From: Tenrec ecaudatus
Lineage: Eukaryota; Chordata; Mammalia; Afrosoricida; Tenrecidae
DNA length: 64,000 nt
Reading direction: 5' to 3'
NCBI RefSeq assembly: GCF_050624435.1
Contig: NC_134542.1
Span: forward strand, 111,459,677-111,523,676
Both the position numbers and the translations under genes were made by a program. This document shows, in pieces, positions 32,571-43,454 of the stretch (its first letter is position 1; the number at the start of each line of letters is the position of its first letter). Below the pieces are notes generated by a model. That model ran no database searches. It worked only from the letters and a program-made list of their open reading frames with translations, and was not told the origin of the DNA.

Positions 32571-33515
32571 ATATGCAATAAAGCCAGTGAATGAAATTTC
32601 CTTTAATGATCTAGAATATAGGAAGAAAATAAAAAGAATAAAAACATGAATTGTTTACCTATATGCTATATAAAGTCAGAAGAAAAAAAAAGCTGTGCTC
32701 CCTACAAAACTAGAGATCGTTCCTTTTACCTAAATGGGGAGGAATATTCGATGGAGATGCTCCAAGTACTGTTAAATTTTGTTTGAGGCCAGCAGATGAG
32801 AGCTGTCCCCTGTAGATCAAAGATGCTACTAAAAATCTGAGTTGTCTGATGGCAACAGAGTAGGATGTTAACCGAGAGATCGAAAAGAAAAGCTAGCAGT
32901 TGCCCATAAGAAAAAATACCCCAAAAAACTAGGATCCAGCTTTCACCATGAGCCACATGGGCAGATATAAAAAGGAAACCTATGTATTTTTATCATTAAA
33001 AATATGAGCTTTTAAAAATAATTTCAGTTAATAATGATTCAATGAATACTCATGAGGCAAATGAGTTTAATTTAGGATACTTGGATCGTAGGACAATTAC
33101 CTTTTTCTTTGATCTCTATGATGTAAGGGTCGGGCTTTAAAGGGGATGTTATGAAAAGCTGCCTTTTTTCCACTTACTAGAGAGCAAGAACATTCTTCTT
33201 ATTTGAATGTATGTCATCCTCCTTTGAAAGAGAAACTGACATATATTTTGAATACTGTATTCAAAATGTGATAAAAGCCCTGCTAATGCCAAATAAAGTT
33301 GCTACAACCATTATAGGTAGTCTGAAAAAAAAAGTCTGGGAAGATTTAGCTCAGCATTAACACATTTCTAGATGATACAATTGCAAGTGTGCTGGGAATT
33401 CTGTGCTTTTCTAAGTCCCTTTCCCAACCTCTCTCCCCCGACCGGGCATTGTGGGTTGATCTGTATGGGCAGGATGCCCCACGCTGCTGTCTTGCCTCTG
33501 GGTTACCCATCCATG
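32571..33515. other. No recognised feature
   Basis: Unassigned AT-rich DNA. A 76-codon minus-strand frame (32726-32956) has no domain. Confidence 0.5.
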
Positions 33516-33519
33516 AAAA

Positions 33520-33880
33520 ACATTTATTATGGATTGAATTATATACTCCCCAAATATACGTTTAAATGTCAACCCTATTACGTGTCCATGTAACCCTGTT
33601 TGGAAATAGGATCTTTATTTAGCTATGATAATAAGCTCATGCCAAAGTAAGCTGAATAAACCCGACCACTTCTAAGTTTTAAAAATTGCAAAATGGACAT
33701 AGAGACACGCATGGGGGAAGACAGGAGACATATAAGAACCCAGCTCCATGAAGTATGTCAAAGGGCCTGGGACACCAGGAACCAGGAGAGCCGCCGCAGA
33801 AAGAGCTGGCACAGGTATGACCCTTTCATGGCCTTTTCACCTCCCAAACTGTGAAGAAATACATTTCTGTTCTTTAAAAA
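33520..33880 (+). mobile_element. Ancient interspersed repeat ('attgtgtcccc' family)
   Basis: The third copy of the family seen at 3311 and 28570, and the longest. It reads 'ttatggattgaattatatac', 'aaccctgtttggaaatagga', 'aagctgaataaacccgacc', 'tggacatagagacacgcatg' and 'caggaaccaggagagccgcc'. The later blocks extend past what is visible in the other two copies. Confidence 0.5.
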
Positions 33881-34770
33881 ATCACACATTTGTGCGACAC
33901 TTGTAATGGCAGTATGTGGTGGAAAAGACATGAAGACTGCGCGACTCATTCTCCTGTTTTCTCACATTTTGTTTGTGACTTTTGGTTATCAATATGGTTG
34001 CATTACCAGTTAGGTAGACTTTTCTTTGGCTACAATTCTAACAGGGCTTCCTTAATATTCTACCCTCTACAGTAGGTTCCTTTCTCTCCTTGTTGGGTTC
34101 TGTGCCCACATCGGTGTAAATAAACCATTCGTTAAGCTTCCCTCCATTAAATACACCCTCTGTGTATGCCAGATGCTTGGGATATGGATGGATAGCACAG
34201 GTGAACTTTTCTTTTTGCTTGTTTGCGCCATTTTCTTTATATGTCTTTAAAAAAATAAGCACACCAATCTGTCAGGAAGGGAACTGACGTGAAGGAGTTC
34301 AAGAAGAGAAAGTCTGAAATGGATTGTGGCTGCAATTTCACAGCACTGCTTGATGTGGTTGAAGGATGGAACAAAATGGTACCTGTATGAGTTCACAATA
34401 AAATGGTTTGGGGAAATTAAATAAATAAATATTGAAAGGAAACGAAAAGGAATGCATTTTCAGTTTTGTCACTTTTCTCATCAACCTGGGTATGATGCAA
34501 AAAGTCGTGGCTTCACAGCATATTTCTCTTTGAAATGTTCATAACATCACATGAGCTGAATTAACAAAGTTTTAAATTTAGCTTTGCTAGTTATTTACAA
34601 ACTTAAATATTTTGATGAGTTAGGGAATGAATGTGGTGACATGCTTCGGGTTTTGTTTCTCTGTGCCATCAGTTGATTGCAACTTGGTGGATATTCTTGT
34701 GGCTTTCTTTCCCTTGTTCCCTTTTCATGTAAAGATCTATGCTGATGAAATAAGATTTTTTTTTCCACCT
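33881..34770. other. No recognised feature
   Basis: Unassigned DNA without gene or repeat calls. Short frames on both strands lack domains. Confidence 0.5.
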
Positions 34771-34774
34771 GAAA

Positions 34775-34950
34775 GTCAAACTGTGGGTGAACTGAGTTCG
34801 CATCAAGTTGATTCTGTCTCATGGGTTTCAGAGTAGGAACATGTCCCCTGGGGGTTTTCAGGGCAGTGGGCTTTCTGCAGCAGATCAGCAGACTTTTCTT
34901 CCAAGGTACCGCTAGGTGAGTTCGAAGGCCAATCTTTCTGAAAATGAACA
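34775..34950 (-). mobile_element. Diverged SINE (AfroSINE type)
   Basis: 'gcatcaagttgattctgtct' is the reverse of the SINE or RTE-type 3' end. 'tgggctttctgcagcagatc' and 'ccaaggtaccgctaggtgag' followed by TTCGAA correspond to the body and B-box side. Strongly diverged. Confidence 0.5.
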
Positions 34951-34979
34951 AACTCGCCCTTTACCAGTCATGTTTCCCA

Positions 34980-35425
34980 GTGTGGTGCTCAGAGTTTGAT
35001 GTCAACTGGGCGCCTGTGTGAAAGTGAACAAGTGGAGTCAAACCTGTCAATCAAGCCATCGGCTGAGGTTGCCTCCTTGGGTTTGTGGCAACTGCTCCCT
35101 CCTCTGGCTCTGCACCTTTTTTTTGGTCACTGGACTCTCAGTCTGCCCCCAACGGTGGTCCCATGTGGGTCACCGACTAGGAGAGCTATCTGCACCCTGC
35201 TCTGTCTCCACTGACCTTGGATCTACACAACCCTGCCCTCCCTGCCCAGGACCTCCCTTCTTCCTACTTCACCTTTGACATCTCTGACCTGGAGCTATGA
35301 GATTCAGAAGAGAGCCCCAGCTACCATCAGACCTTTGCTCTTCAGCTGCACTAGTCTGGGATGATGTCTTGATGTGAAGTTCTTTCTTCTATTTGTAGGA
35401 TGTCACTGGTTTTGTTTCTCGAGCT
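34980..35425 (+). mobile_element. LTR-like TGT...ACA-type element, diverged copy
   Basis: The start 'tgtggtgctcagagtttgat' and GTCAACTGG resemble TGTGGTAGTTACATAAT..GTCAATTTG of the better copies. The end 'gggatgatgtcttgatgtga' and 'ggttttgtttctcgag' resemble GGGATGTTTTCTTGATGTG and GGATTTGTTTCTCT. The middle is more C-rich than in the other copies. Probably an older member of the same family. Confidence 0.4.
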
Positions 35426-35429
35426 AAGC

Positions 35430-35530
35430 CCTCCTCACACAGCCACCAGGTCCGTCCAGGTTACGGCAGCCCCGTGTGTGTCAGAGTAGAGCTGCGCTCC
35501 ACAGTTCTCAATGATATTTTTTTCCCCTGA
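35430..35530 (-). mobile_element. Old SINE fragment
   Basis: 'cacagccaccaggtccgtcc', 'cagccccgtgtgtgtcagag' and 'tagagctgcgctccacagtt' are close to the reverse of the older AfroSINE body, the ATGTGTCAGAGTAGAACTG block. Confidence 0.55.
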
Positions 35531-36235
35531 AGCGTGACTCAGATCTCTCATTCACTTGTTTAATCCTCGGGGATGAAGAAAAGCCAGCGCCAGCGGGCTC
35601 CTTGTTCTCACAGCATAGCACTGTATTTATTCATCTAATGCATGTGCTTCCCCATTCACAGTAGTGCTTAAAAGAACACCCCATTGTCACAGCATAGTGT
35701 ATGCAAACACAATATTTTCATTTCAATTTCAAGCATTTTACTAGGAAAATTGAAGCTGTGGCTATATTTAAAGTTGGCTAAATTAAGAAATACTTGTCTA
35801 ATTTTGAAATCTTGGCTTAGATTTCAATAGCTACAGATGCTTTTCTTCCCCCATGTATTAAGAAGGGAGAAGTAATTAAATTCCTATATATAGGAAGAAC
35901 TAGTTTGCTGCTTAGACACATCATTTGGTTTTTATTCAACTGCTCCATGGGAAGGTGGAGAGATAGTGTTTCCTATGTGGAGCCTTCTGCATCTGTGCAG
36001 TTTGTAAAAACAAAACATTCAAACTCTATTGGGACCACTCAGAGAGTGAAATAATGGAAACATTTTATCAAGAGGGAAATATCTCTTTCTGTCAACCTCA
36101 TCTATGTATTATTCTTTCAACTTAAGTACCAAGGAAGGAAGGATTTTGGCACATATTGCACACAAAAATCTTAATGCCATATTACTACCATCCCAATGAT
36201 AGTCTGGAATAAGCACCATGCACTTTATAAGAAGT
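35531..36235. other. No recognised feature
   Basis: Unassigned DNA. Confidence 0.5.
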
Positions 36236-36239
36236 ACTA

Positions 36240-36388
36240 TGGACATCTAAAGAAACAATAAATCTGCTGTAGAAGTACAGCCAGAACGCAAACAGAACAA
36301 CGGGGAGGACTAAGTAGTGTTTCTTTCTGCTGTACATCAGGTCATTCTGGATCACAACCTATTTGATGACTTCTAACAACAATTCTGC
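36240..36388 (+). mobile_element. RTE-clade LINE 3' tail
   Basis: 'tacagccagaacgc' followed by a jump to 'agtgtttctttctgctgtac', 'atcaggtcattctggatcac' and 'acttctaacaacaattct'. This is the RTE end with its AACAACAA-type terminus, and the part between is deleted. It lies immediately before a SINE fragment in the same orientation. Confidence 0.7.
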
Positions 36389-36399
36389 ATCGTAAGACA

Positions 36400-36500
36400 A
36401 CCCCAGGCATTCCATGGGAGAAGAACGAGGCAGTCTGCTTCTGTAAATGTATATAACATTGGCAACTCTACGGAGGAGTTCTGCTTGGACGTAGAGTTTT
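36400..36500 (+). mobile_element. SINE fragment (AfroSINE type)
   Basis: 'ccatgggagaagaacgaggc', 'agtctgcttctgtaaatgta' and 'ggaggagttctgcttgga' are the body of the SINE. The head and tail are missing. Confidence 0.65.
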
Positions 36501-36533
36501 ACTTTGCATTGGAATTAACTCTGGAGCATTGGC

Positions 36534-36555
36534 TGTTTGTTTGTTTGTTTGTTTT
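36534..36555. repeat. (TTTG)n microsatellite
   Basis: About five TTTG units. Simple repeat, with no attached element recognised. Confidence 0.85.
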
Positions 36556-37380
36556 AGTGCTGAGACAACTCAAATCATGGAATCCAACCCTTTCTGTAAT
36601 AGGTAAAGTAAGTGAGTCTCAGAATCTTCTCCAAGTTTACACAGACACTTCATGCTAGCTTTCCTATCTCTCTGATTGGCTCATATAGTACTCAAATCTA
36701 CTATTCTTGCTAGTTTTTAACCAGATTTAAAGTCTTGCTATGTTGCGTTATGCAATGTGCTTTTCTTTTTCATTCAGTGTAAATTTATGGGAACTTGTTA
36801 TATATCCAATGCCGTGCTTGTTAATGGGAACATTGAAAGATAGTAGAATCTTTCCCTTAAACAGAAGAAAGAAATACTTTCCATTCATATGTTTGGAAGG
36901 CTCTTAGATCAGAAAGAAGGGTGTAGCTAGGACTGTCCATGAGGACTAAGCCTTTGGGGAAAAGGGGATTAGAAGTTGTGTGCAGTTTTCCTGCCTGCAG
37001 AGCTCTGAACCACCTACAGGTTAAGAATACTAAATAACCGTTGTAAGCACGTATTGATGGCTTGCCATAAAGTTCACATCAGTGGAACTTGGAACCATTG
37101 TAGTTGATGGATTAAGAAGTGAGTAGAAATAAACATGGAACTCTGGGAAACATCGGATTTAAGAATGCTGTTGTGCAGATACACCATAAAAAGCACCATG
37201 AAGCGTAGCCTAGAGAAGGTAGTTAGAAATTCAATTGACAGTGACATATCCTGAGCCAAGCCGAGAAAACTTTGTCTCCCTGCTATTAGTTTTATTGTTT
37301 ACTTTTAAGAGAGGAGGTAAACAGAGTTGTTGAATAATACTGAAAGTCAAGTAATCAAGAGACTTATTAGTGTCCATTTA
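36556..37380. other. No recognised feature
   Basis: Unassigned DNA. Confidence 0.5.
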
Positions 37381-37384
37381 CATT

Positions 37385-37558
37385 TCTGCACTGTCATCAG
37401 GTCAGTGGCGACTCAGTGATGCACTGTGGGTTTCCAACACTGCAACTCGTTATGGGAGCAGAAAGCCCAGTTTTTTTCCCTTGGGGCTGCTGGTGGTTTC
37501 AAATTGCCATCCATGTGGATCTCAGCCCACCTCGTGACCACTACATCACCAGGGCTCC
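37385..37558 (-). mobile_element. AfroSINE-type SINE
   Basis: 'gtcatcaggtcagtggcgac' at the left, then 'gagcagaaagcccagttttt', 'ggggctgctggtggtttcaa', 'attgccatccatgtggatct' and 'accactacatcaccagggct' followed by CC. The complete SINE reversed, with the GGAGCCCTGGTGATGTAG head on the right. Confidence 0.87.
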
Positions 37559-37754
37559 AGTGTCCGTTAGATTTAGCATTTAGAAGATTATATATTGTCT
37601 CATTCACCAACAATAATCCCATTGAATTTATGAAAGTGGAAAATAGATTGCAGTGGGTTGAGTTGTCCAGTGGGTAAGAGAAGGTTATAAAATGGGATAA
37701 TTATTTTCCCCCATTAAAACAATCAATTAGACTATGAAGAGAGTGCATACATGA

Positions 37755-37905
37755 GCCCTCTGCAATCAAGTCAATTCTTACGTGTAGAGACATTGTGGGA
37801 CAGAATAGAACTGCCTTATTATTTTTCAGAGAATAGACATCTTTAGCAGGGCTGACAGCTTCAAACTGCTAGGCAGTTGTTCAGCAACCCAAAACATAAA
37901 TTAAT
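37755..37905 (-). mobile_element. SINE (AfroSINE type), diverged
   Basis: 'gcaatcaagtcaattcttac', 'gggacagaatagaactgcct', 'gcagggctgacagcttcaaa' and 'ctgctaggcagttgttc' follow the reversed SINE order. The tRNA-like A-box end is eroded. Confidence 0.7.
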
Positions 37906-37984
37906 AAGAACTACTGTGATTGGGAAGAGAAATTATTTATGAGAAAAAGTCCTGGCATCAGTTTGGGGTTTAGTGCAAAGGAGG

Positions 37985-38416
37985 TGTTAAATGCTGTTGA
38001 TTCTGTTGAAATTCACAAGTACAACCTAATGAAACACTGCCCTGTCCTGAGTCATCCTCACACTTTCTGCTGGGTGAGAGCCCATGGTGGAAGCCACTGT
38101 GTCAATCATTTTATTAAAGGTCCTTCATGGTTTGGTTGGCCCCCTACTGTGCCAAGCATAATGCACTTCTCCAGATATTGGTAACTTCTGATGACTTGGC
38201 CAAAGCATGTGATACGACCTTGGACATCCTACATCCTTTCTAAGGAGCATTCTGACTGTATTTCTTCAAAGATAGATTTGTAGTTTTCTCCTGGAAGTCC
38301 ATGATGTGCCTGATATTCTTTTCCAACTCTGTAATGCTTCAGTTCTTCTTCAGTCTTTTGAATTCATTGTGTGGGATTCATATGTATGTAAGGTGATTGA
38401 AAGTCCTCAAGTGACG
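37985..38416 (-). mobile_element. RTE-clade LINE, 3' part (left of nested L1)
   Basis: The reverse-strand RTE terminal region: 'aaacactgccctgtcctgag', 'ccactgtgtcaatcatttta', 'tgatgacttggccaaagcat', 'ggagcattctgactgtattt' and 'gtcctcaagtgacg'. It stops at the T-rich end of an L1 and continues in the same orientation at 40216. The two parts are adjoining segments of one element. Confidence 0.82.
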
Positions 38417-39612
38417 TTTTTGTTTTTAACATTTTATTTTTTATTTATTTTTATTTAATCATTTTATTGTGGGCTCATACAATTCTTACCACAATCCATA
38501 CATACAACCATTGTGTCAAGAACATATGTACATTTGTTGCCATCATCATTCTCAAAACATTTGCCTTCTACTTGAGCCCTTAATATCTGCTGCTCATTTT
38601 CCCCCTCACTCCCCACTGCCCCTATCTCATGAACCCTTCATAATTCATAAATTATTATTATTTTGTCATATATTAGACTGTCTGATGTCTCACCCCGCCT
38701 TCTTCTCTGCTGTCCCTCCCCGAGGGAGGAGGCTATACGTAGATTCTTGTCAGCAGTTCCCCCTTTCTACCCCATATTCTCTCCACCCTCCAGGCAGTGC
38801 CACTCTCACCACTGGTCCTGAAGGAGTCATCTGTCCTGGATTCCCTGTGTTTCCATTTCTTATCTGTACCTATGTATATCCTCTGGTCTAGCCAGATTTG
38901 TAAGGTAGAATTGGGATCATGATAGTTGGGGGGGGGCATTTAATAACTAGAGGAAAGTTATATGTTTCATCATTGCTACCTTGCACCCTGACTGGTTCAT
39001 CTCCTCCCTACAACCCTTTAGTAAGGGGTGTCTGGTTGACTGTCAATGGGCTTTGAGTCTCCACTCTGTACTCACCCACATTTTCAATGCATGATTTTTT
39101 GTTCCTTCATACTTCATACCTGATCCCTTCAACAGCTCATGGTCACACAGGCTGGTGTTTTTCTTCCATGTGGGCTTTGTTGCTTCTGAGGTAGATGGCC
39201 ACTTGTTTATCTCGAGCCTTTAAGACCCCAGATGCTATATCTTTTGATAGCTGGGCACTATCAGCTTTCTTCACCACATTTGCTTATGCACATGTTTATC
39301 TTCATTGATTGTATCAGGAAGGTGGGCACCCATTGATATGATTTTTAGTTCTTTGATGACTGATAACTGGTCCCTTCTGTACCTTATGGTCAGACAGGCT
39401 GGTGTGCTTCTTCCATGTGGGCTTTAATGCTTCTCAGCTAAATGACCGCTTGTTTATCTTAAAGCCTTTAAGACCCCAGACGCTATATCTTTTGATAGCT
39501 GGGCACCGTCAGCTTTCTTCACCACATTTGCTTATGCACACATTTTTCTTCGCAATCATATTTGGAAGGTATGCATCCTGGAATGCCAATTTAATAGAAC
39601 AAAGTGTTCATC
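38417..39612 (-). mobile_element. LINE-1 3' UTR, inserted in an RTE
   Basis: The T-rich left edge and ATTTTATTGTGGGCTCATAC mark the reversed L1 tail. The standard blocks follow: 'accacaatccatacatacaa', 'acttgagcccttaatatctg', 'gatttgtaaggtagaattgg', then two successive copies of a ~247 bp unit beginning GGTCACACAG (39141) and GGTCAGACAG (39388). The minus-orientation part ends with 'gaacaaagtgttcatc' near 39612, where the sequence flips orientation. Confidence 0.85.
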
Positions 39613-40215
39613 TTTTAATTAATTCATTCTTCTTTGGGTAATTGGTTTCTTTTTTTGTTGCCATAGCTGTGTTCTCACTCATCGCCTATCTTGCTATGGT
39701 TTGATTTTTGGTGCATATTATTATCTCTACAGATCTATCTAGATAAGATAGACTGGATGAATAGACTGAGAGAGCAAACAACGGGACCAATGGTTCCGTG
39801 GGGGTGGGGGGCACAGGAGAGGGGGTTGAGGGGACAAGGAGGTGGTGATGATCAACCCAGGGACAGGGGAGCAATAAGTGATCCAAAATCAGTAGCAGGG
39901 AGGGTGTGAAAGGCCTGGTAGGGATTCAACAAGGGCAAGGTAACCGAGAGAAATCACTGAAACCCACATGAAGGCTTAGCATGACAGTGGGACAAGAGGA
40001 AAGTAAAAGGAACTAGAGGAAAGAACTAGGTGACAAAGGGTATTTATAGAGTTCCAAAGAATGGAATGTACATATGTTAATGTATTTATGAGCGTAGGGA
40101 AAGAGATCTGTGTGCATATATTTATAGGTTAAGTACTGAGGCAGCAGACGGACAGTGAGCCTCCACTCAAGCACTTACTCCATGCAAGAACACTTTGTTT
40201 GTAACATTCTAAACA
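39613..40215 (+). mobile_element. Inverted 5' segment of the same LINE-1
   Basis: From about 39620 the text is plus-oriented L1. 'tgcatattattatctctaca', 'gatctatctagataaga', 'gggacaagaggaaagtaaaa', 'gggtatttatagag' and 'ccatgcaagaacactttgtt' are the reverse complements of blocks at 46360-46870 in the uninverted copy. Its end, GAACACTTTGTTT, is the reverse complement of the boundary where the minus part stopped. This is the arrangement expected from twin priming during L1 integration. The 72-codon frame here is chance. Confidence 0.82.
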
Positions 40216-41545
40216 GGTCTTTTGTAGCAGATGTGCCCCATGTAATATACCATTTGATTTCTCAACCGATACTTCCATAGCCATTGATTTTAATCCAAAC
40301 TAAATACATGACATCTTCAATGTTTTCTTTCTTTATCATGATAGTGCTTAATGGTTCAGTTGTGATCATTTTTCCCTGTATGCTAAGGTGCAATGCATAA
40401 TGAAGACTGTAATGAGTGATCTTCATCAGCAAGTGCTTCATATCCTCTTCACTTTCATTAAGCAAGGTTGTGTCATCTGCATAGCTCAGATTGTTAGTGA
40501 ATTCTCTGCCAATCCTCATGCCACGCTCTCTTCATGTACTCCAGCTTCTCCACATACAGCCTGAATAAGAATGGTACAATGATACAACGCTAGTGTGCAC
40601 ATTTTCTAATGTTAAACCATGTACTGATCCTAATGTTAAACCATGTTGTACAGAACACAGGAATGCTGCACAGGTATGCATAAGTTCTATGCAAAGTTTC
40701 AATGCATAGGTTCTATTGATAGGTTCCATATCCATTGATACCATATATCGATGGATAGGTTCAACATGAACAATTAAGCATTCTAAAGCTGCCATAATTC
40801 CCAATGTTACCTATAATTTTGTATGATCTACAAGGATGGATGCCCATTCATAATCAATGAGATGCAGCTAAATGCCTTTCTGGTGTCATCTATTTCAGTC
40901 AGGATATATCTAATATTAGGAATGATAAACTTCATTCTAATTCCTCTTCTAAATCCACCATAAATTTCTAGCATTTTCCTGTCAATTTACTGCTGCAACT
41001 CGTTTTGAATTATCCTCTGCAGAAATTTGGGTATACTAGTAATGCTATTGTTTGTCAATTTCCACATTCCATTGAATCATTTTTCTTTGGAATGGACACA
41101 AGCATAGTTCTCTTAGAGTCAGTTGACCAGGTAGGCCTTCCAAAATTTTTGACCAAAACAAAAGACCATTTCCAGTGTTGCTTCAATTTGGTTAAACATA
41201 ACAATTTCTATTATGTTAATTCCTGGGGCCTAGTTTTTCTGCCAATGTCTTCAGTGCAGTTTGAACTTCTTCCTTGAACACCAATTAATTATTTTTAATA
41301 TAGTGACCCTGTGTATTTAATCCATCTTCTTTTGATACTTCCTGCTTCATGCAGTATTTTGCTTATACAATCCATCAGTATTCAAACTCCAACTCTTTTC
41401 TTTTCCTCTTCCTTTCTTTCTTCTCCTTCTCTTTCTCCTCCTACTCTTCCTCCATCTTCTTCTGCTGCTGCTTCTTCTATTTCTTAAGTTCTTTCAACCT
41501 GAAAAAAAGTCAAGCACATTCTTCACATTTTATTTTCCCTGAAAA
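40216..41545 (-). mobile_element. RTE-clade LINE, continuation with RT core
   Basis: This continues the element at 37985. Minus-strand frame 40262-40519 carries SYADDTTLLNESEEDMKHLLMKI. The catalytic YADD codons are at 40472-40483, and the ESEED-LLMKI follow-on is typical of RTE reverse transcriptases. Upstream coding blocks include 'aaatttctagcattttcctg', 'aatggacacaagcatagttc', 'tcctggggcctagtttttct', 'ccatcttcttttgatacttc' and 'agttctttcaacctg'. Stops and shifts break the frame, so it is a relic. A pyrimidine tract at 41397-41487 is expanded inside it. Confidence 0.83.
41397..41487. repeat. Polypyrimidine/polypurine tract
   Basis: Over 90 bases that are almost all C and T on the plus strand, with CTTCT/CTCCT words and a (CTG)3 interruption. 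It sits between two RTE blocks ('ccatcagtattcaaactcc' and 'cttaagttctttcaacctg') that are closer together in the usual element, so it is an expansion within the RTE. Confidence 0.85.
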
Positions 41546-42430
41546 TTAAATTATAGTGTGTTCATTTGCTTAATGTATTTAGTAACATTCTTAGTGATAT
41601 AGTAATAAAAGAAATGCACTTTTTTCCCCAAATAGACAACACATAGGCAACACGTGCCTGTGTGGTGGGAGTGTATGAAGATGAAATGGAGGAGAAAGGA
41701 AACAGTCCTTACATCTGTCATATTGCAGCTTCATGTGCATGAGAGGCTTTAGGCTTGATGATTTGGGATGCCAATCAACATACATTCCAATAACCACAAT
41801 GTGAGCATTTCCGAATCTAGTGATGGTGATTAGCACTGACAACTAAGCTCTGATAGATTCACTCAGAGTGGCTGTTGCAGAAGGACTCAGAGCTGAAGAG
41901 AGACATTTACCGAGAGAGATCTGCCAAAGTGACACTGAGTGATGGAGGTTAAGAAATAAATCATGCTTTCTTCACGTGAGTCACTCATCTTAGACTGACC
42001 CCTGCTAAATTACAGAAATGGTCACTGTGAGCTGTCTCAAGACAGTCTATTTGTTTGGCTGATGGTTTTCTCGACATTGCTCTAGTTACTTTATAAAGAA
42101 AAAAAATTGTAATATTCCACATATAAATATTGGGTACTCTCTAGTCAAAAATACATATTAAATTAAATCATAATCATTTTTTACCAAAACAAGTCAAATA
42201 CTAGGGAAGTAGTAAATATTTCAATGTATAGTAAAATATTCTTTTCATTAACACATTCCATGCAAAAGAAGATTATGTGCATGTTAAAATTTGTCTACCA
42301 TTATTATTCAATGATGTGCTAAATAAATAACTCACAGTGCAATAGTTAACTATGCTGAATAAGAAGTCAACACTTACAGAAATCAAACTTTCCTTATTTC
42401 TTCTAATGTTTTAACATAGTTGCTACTTAT
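41546..42430. other. No recognised feature
   Basis: Unassigned DNA without gene or repeat calls. Confidence 0.5.
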
Positions 42431-42434
42431 TAAT

Positions 42435-42530
42435 CAACTGCCATCAAATCAATTCCCACCCAGGATTTCTGAGCCAGTAAATTTTGATGGAAGTAGATAG
42501 CCTCATCTTAACCCCCAAAAGCCTTACTAA
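42435..42530 (-). mobile_element. SINE fragment (AfroSINE type)
   Basis: 'actgccatcaaatcaattcc', 'cacccaggatttctgagcc' and 'gatggaagtagatagcctca' correspond to the reversed 3' half of the SINE. The head side is lost. Confidence 0.6.
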
Positions 42531-42954
42531 ATGCTTATTAAGTAAGTTAATAAATCCATAAGAATAATTTAACTGTTCTGGACTTTACTCTTGGTCATCT
42601 TAGTATTTTAGTGAAGATAACAGAATGTAAGGTTTTTAGTAGTATGGACAAGGATGAGTCAAAGACGATTGCTACCATAGTTCCAGTTCAAATCCCAGTA
42701 ATCAGGGCACGGTTGCAGACAAGTTCTCTGAGTAATACACTTGTGTTAGTCTCATTAAGGTCCCCTCCAAAATAATAATAATAATAAATTATGACCTAAA
42801 CAATGACTAGATAGAAATGGGTGGTCCATTTAAGTTCAAGGCATGGAGATCAGCTTAAAAGATTACAGAGACAATTTTAGGGATTCCGGGGTGTATGGCA
42901 ATCGAGCTGGACAATGAATAAGGAAGTCTACAAAACTGATGCATTTGAATTATG
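42531..42954. other. Unassigned, with a short (TAA)n
   Basis: A short ATA/TAA trinucleotide run lies at about 42770-42788. Otherwise nothing is recognised. Confidence 0.5.
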
Positions 42955-43452
42955 GTGTGGTAGTTACATAATCTTGTGTCAATTTGAGGATATGATGGCT
43001 GAAGGGATGGAGTCTAGTCTGCTGATCAGGTCACAGCCTGATGACACCTCCTCGTGGGCATACCCTTCTCATGAGTTCTAGGAACTTCTGCTCTTTGCTT
43101 CTGGAAGTGGGCCACACATTCTCTGTCTGATACACATTACTGTTGACAAGCTACATGGAGCCACACTGATGGCAGCCAGCACTGAAATGCTTCCAACACC
43201 ACTGGATCACAAGACTTTTCACCCACCTGCCTGTGAACTTCCTGAATTCAGTGTCATTGCATGTGCTGTGTGAGTCTGACAAGGCATTTATAGAATAGTA
43301 TCGAGCATATGGTCTAATATCAGACTTATGGACTTGATCTGGATTAAGCTGGGAAGTTTTTTCAATATACAATTGCTCTTTGATATAAAGCTCTTTCCTA
43401 TACATAGATGAATGTCACTGGATTTGTTTCTCTAGTCAACCTGATCTAACAT
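42955..43452 (+). mobile_element. LTR-like element with TGT...ACA ends, copy 2
   Basis: It starts TGTGGTAGTTACATAATCTT and ends at 'cctgatctaacatacat'. Blocks: 'gatcaggtcacagcctgatg', 'cctcgtgggcatacccttct', 'tgctgtgtgagtctgacaag', 'tcagacttatggacttgatc', 'ttctctagtcaacctgat'. This is the best copy for judging the termini, TGT at the start and ACA at the end, which would fit an LTR. An RTE tail follows immediately. Confidence 0.7.
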
Positions 43453-43454
43453 AC

